NCBI GenBank assembly: GCA_963767285.1
Contig: CAVYDJ010000004.1
Span: forward strand, 806,001 to 870,000
Length of the DNA stretch: 64,000 nucleotides
Source: WHSW01 sp963767285
GTDB taxonomy: Bacteria > Actinomycetota > Thermoleophilia > Solirubrobacterales > 70-9
Direction of reading: 5' to 3'
Shown: positions 63,638 through 64,000 of the stretch, one piece after another
How positions within the stretch are numbered: position 1 is the stretch's first letter
How the letters are laid out: every line of letters starts with the position of its first letter
Program-made: the position numbers and the translations under genes
Notes under the pieces: generated by a model
What the model saw: only the letters and a program-made list of their open reading frames with translations
The model's database searches: none
Told to the model about the DNA's origin: nothing

Positions 63638-64000
63638 ATGGGTCGTGGGGGCCTCGGGGTGCGGATCGGAGCGCTGCTGTGCGGCGTCGCGGGTTTCCTG
63701 CCTGCGGCCGCGAGCGCTGAGGAGTTCGTCGGCTCGCTGCACGAGCACAGCGGTTACTCGGACGGCTGGCCCGGGTCGATCCCGGCCGACTACTACGCCT
63801 CGGGCAAGGGGTTCGGCCTCGATTTCATGGGCGGCAGCGACCACTCCGACACGCTCGGGCTGCCGATCGTCGCCAGCGAGGAGTGCATCGGCTCGAGCGC
63901 ACCCGATTGCCTGGTCGCCGACCCGGCCAGCCCGGCCGACTCGCTGCGTAAGTGGGACGCTACGGCCGAACAGGCGGCGGCAGCGACCGACGACTCGTTC
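63638..64000 (+). CDS. secreted PHP-like metallo-hydrolase, partial (runs off the window)
   Basis: The first 121 codons are open to the window end. A signal peptide ('RIGALLCGVAGFLPAAASAEE') is followed by 'FVGSLHEHSGYSDGWPG' and 'LDFMGGSDHSDTLGLP'. The H-x-H and D-H pairs match the first metal-binding motifs of PHP-domain phosphoesterases (CehA/McbA-like secreted forms). Only the N-terminal third or less is seen. Start: ATG 63638 or GTG 63635, three bases before it. Confidence 0.75.
   Translation, partial: MGRGGLGVRIGALLCGVAGFLPAAASAEEFVGSLHEHSGYSDGWPGSIPADYYASGKGFGLDFMGGSDHSDTLGLPIVASEECIGSSAPDCLVADPASPADSLRKWDATAEQAAAATDDSF

Overview
The window is a GC-rich, gene-dense actinobacterial chromosome segment. 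It has many GTG starts, 1-8 nt gene overlaps (GTGA/ATGA junctions) and start codons placed 6-8 nt after a TANNNT hexamer. The pdxS-pdxT ... yebC-ruvC-ruvA-ruvB block, a fused secDF, and exported proteins with a short 'RRH...ALSGTAYA' membrane segment followed by N-S-V-G-S-x-E-L repeats suggest the class Thermoleophilia (Solirubrobacterales or a relative). That assignment is inference from gene content and style; no rRNA is present. I see no prophage, insertion sequence, CRISPR array or plasmid functions.

Layout. 1-3.1 kb: a thioredoxin-like lipoprotein, a tRNA with a CAT anticodon, a DUF899 protein, and two broken genes (a frameshifted VOC/glyoxalase gene and a Calx-beta remnant). 3.2-7.6 kb: a collagen-like surface protein, then an ATP-grasp ligase translationally coupled to a nitroreductase-like protein and followed by an AIM24-family protein. 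7.6-22 kb: DUF917 and class II amidotransferase pair, two MFS exporters (one frameshifted), SDR, CocE-type hydrolase, DUF6351, LtrA, HD-domain and RTX-repeat proteins. 22-32.8 kb: esterase, a beta-propeller/phosphoesterase, an acyl-CoA ligase, small membrane proteins, an RpiR-type regulator with a clear terminator, an NlpC/P60 hydrolase and a PadR regulator divergent from a carotenoid oxygenase.

34.2-51 kb is conserved core: PLP synthesis (pdxST), M29 aminopeptidase, yebC, Holliday-junction processing (ruvCAB), a zinc-ribbon/PAS protein, fused secDF, recJ and a bifunctional (p)ppGpp synthetase/hydrolase. 51-57.3 kb has a GT2 glycosyltransferase and a six-gene minus-strand operon (HIT, phosphohexomutase, MBL hydrolase, diacylglycerol-kinase-like, HIT, alpha/beta hydrolase).

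57.6-64 kb is the most interesting part. Three tandem paralogues each combine an export segment, decapeptide repeats and a phage-tail-collar-like domain. Next come CorA and, divergently, a SAM-I riboswitch with an intrinsic terminator controlling a threonine-synthase homologue. This is followed by a CysO-like sulfur-carrier protein whose di-glycine is masked by two extra residues, then by RfbF- and RfbG-like nucleotide-sugar genes and a PHP-like secreted protein that runs off the end. The riboswitch/PLP enzyme/sulfur-carrier set is the best candidate for an unusual system: homocysteine or cysteine synthesis fed by a protein thiocarboxylate.
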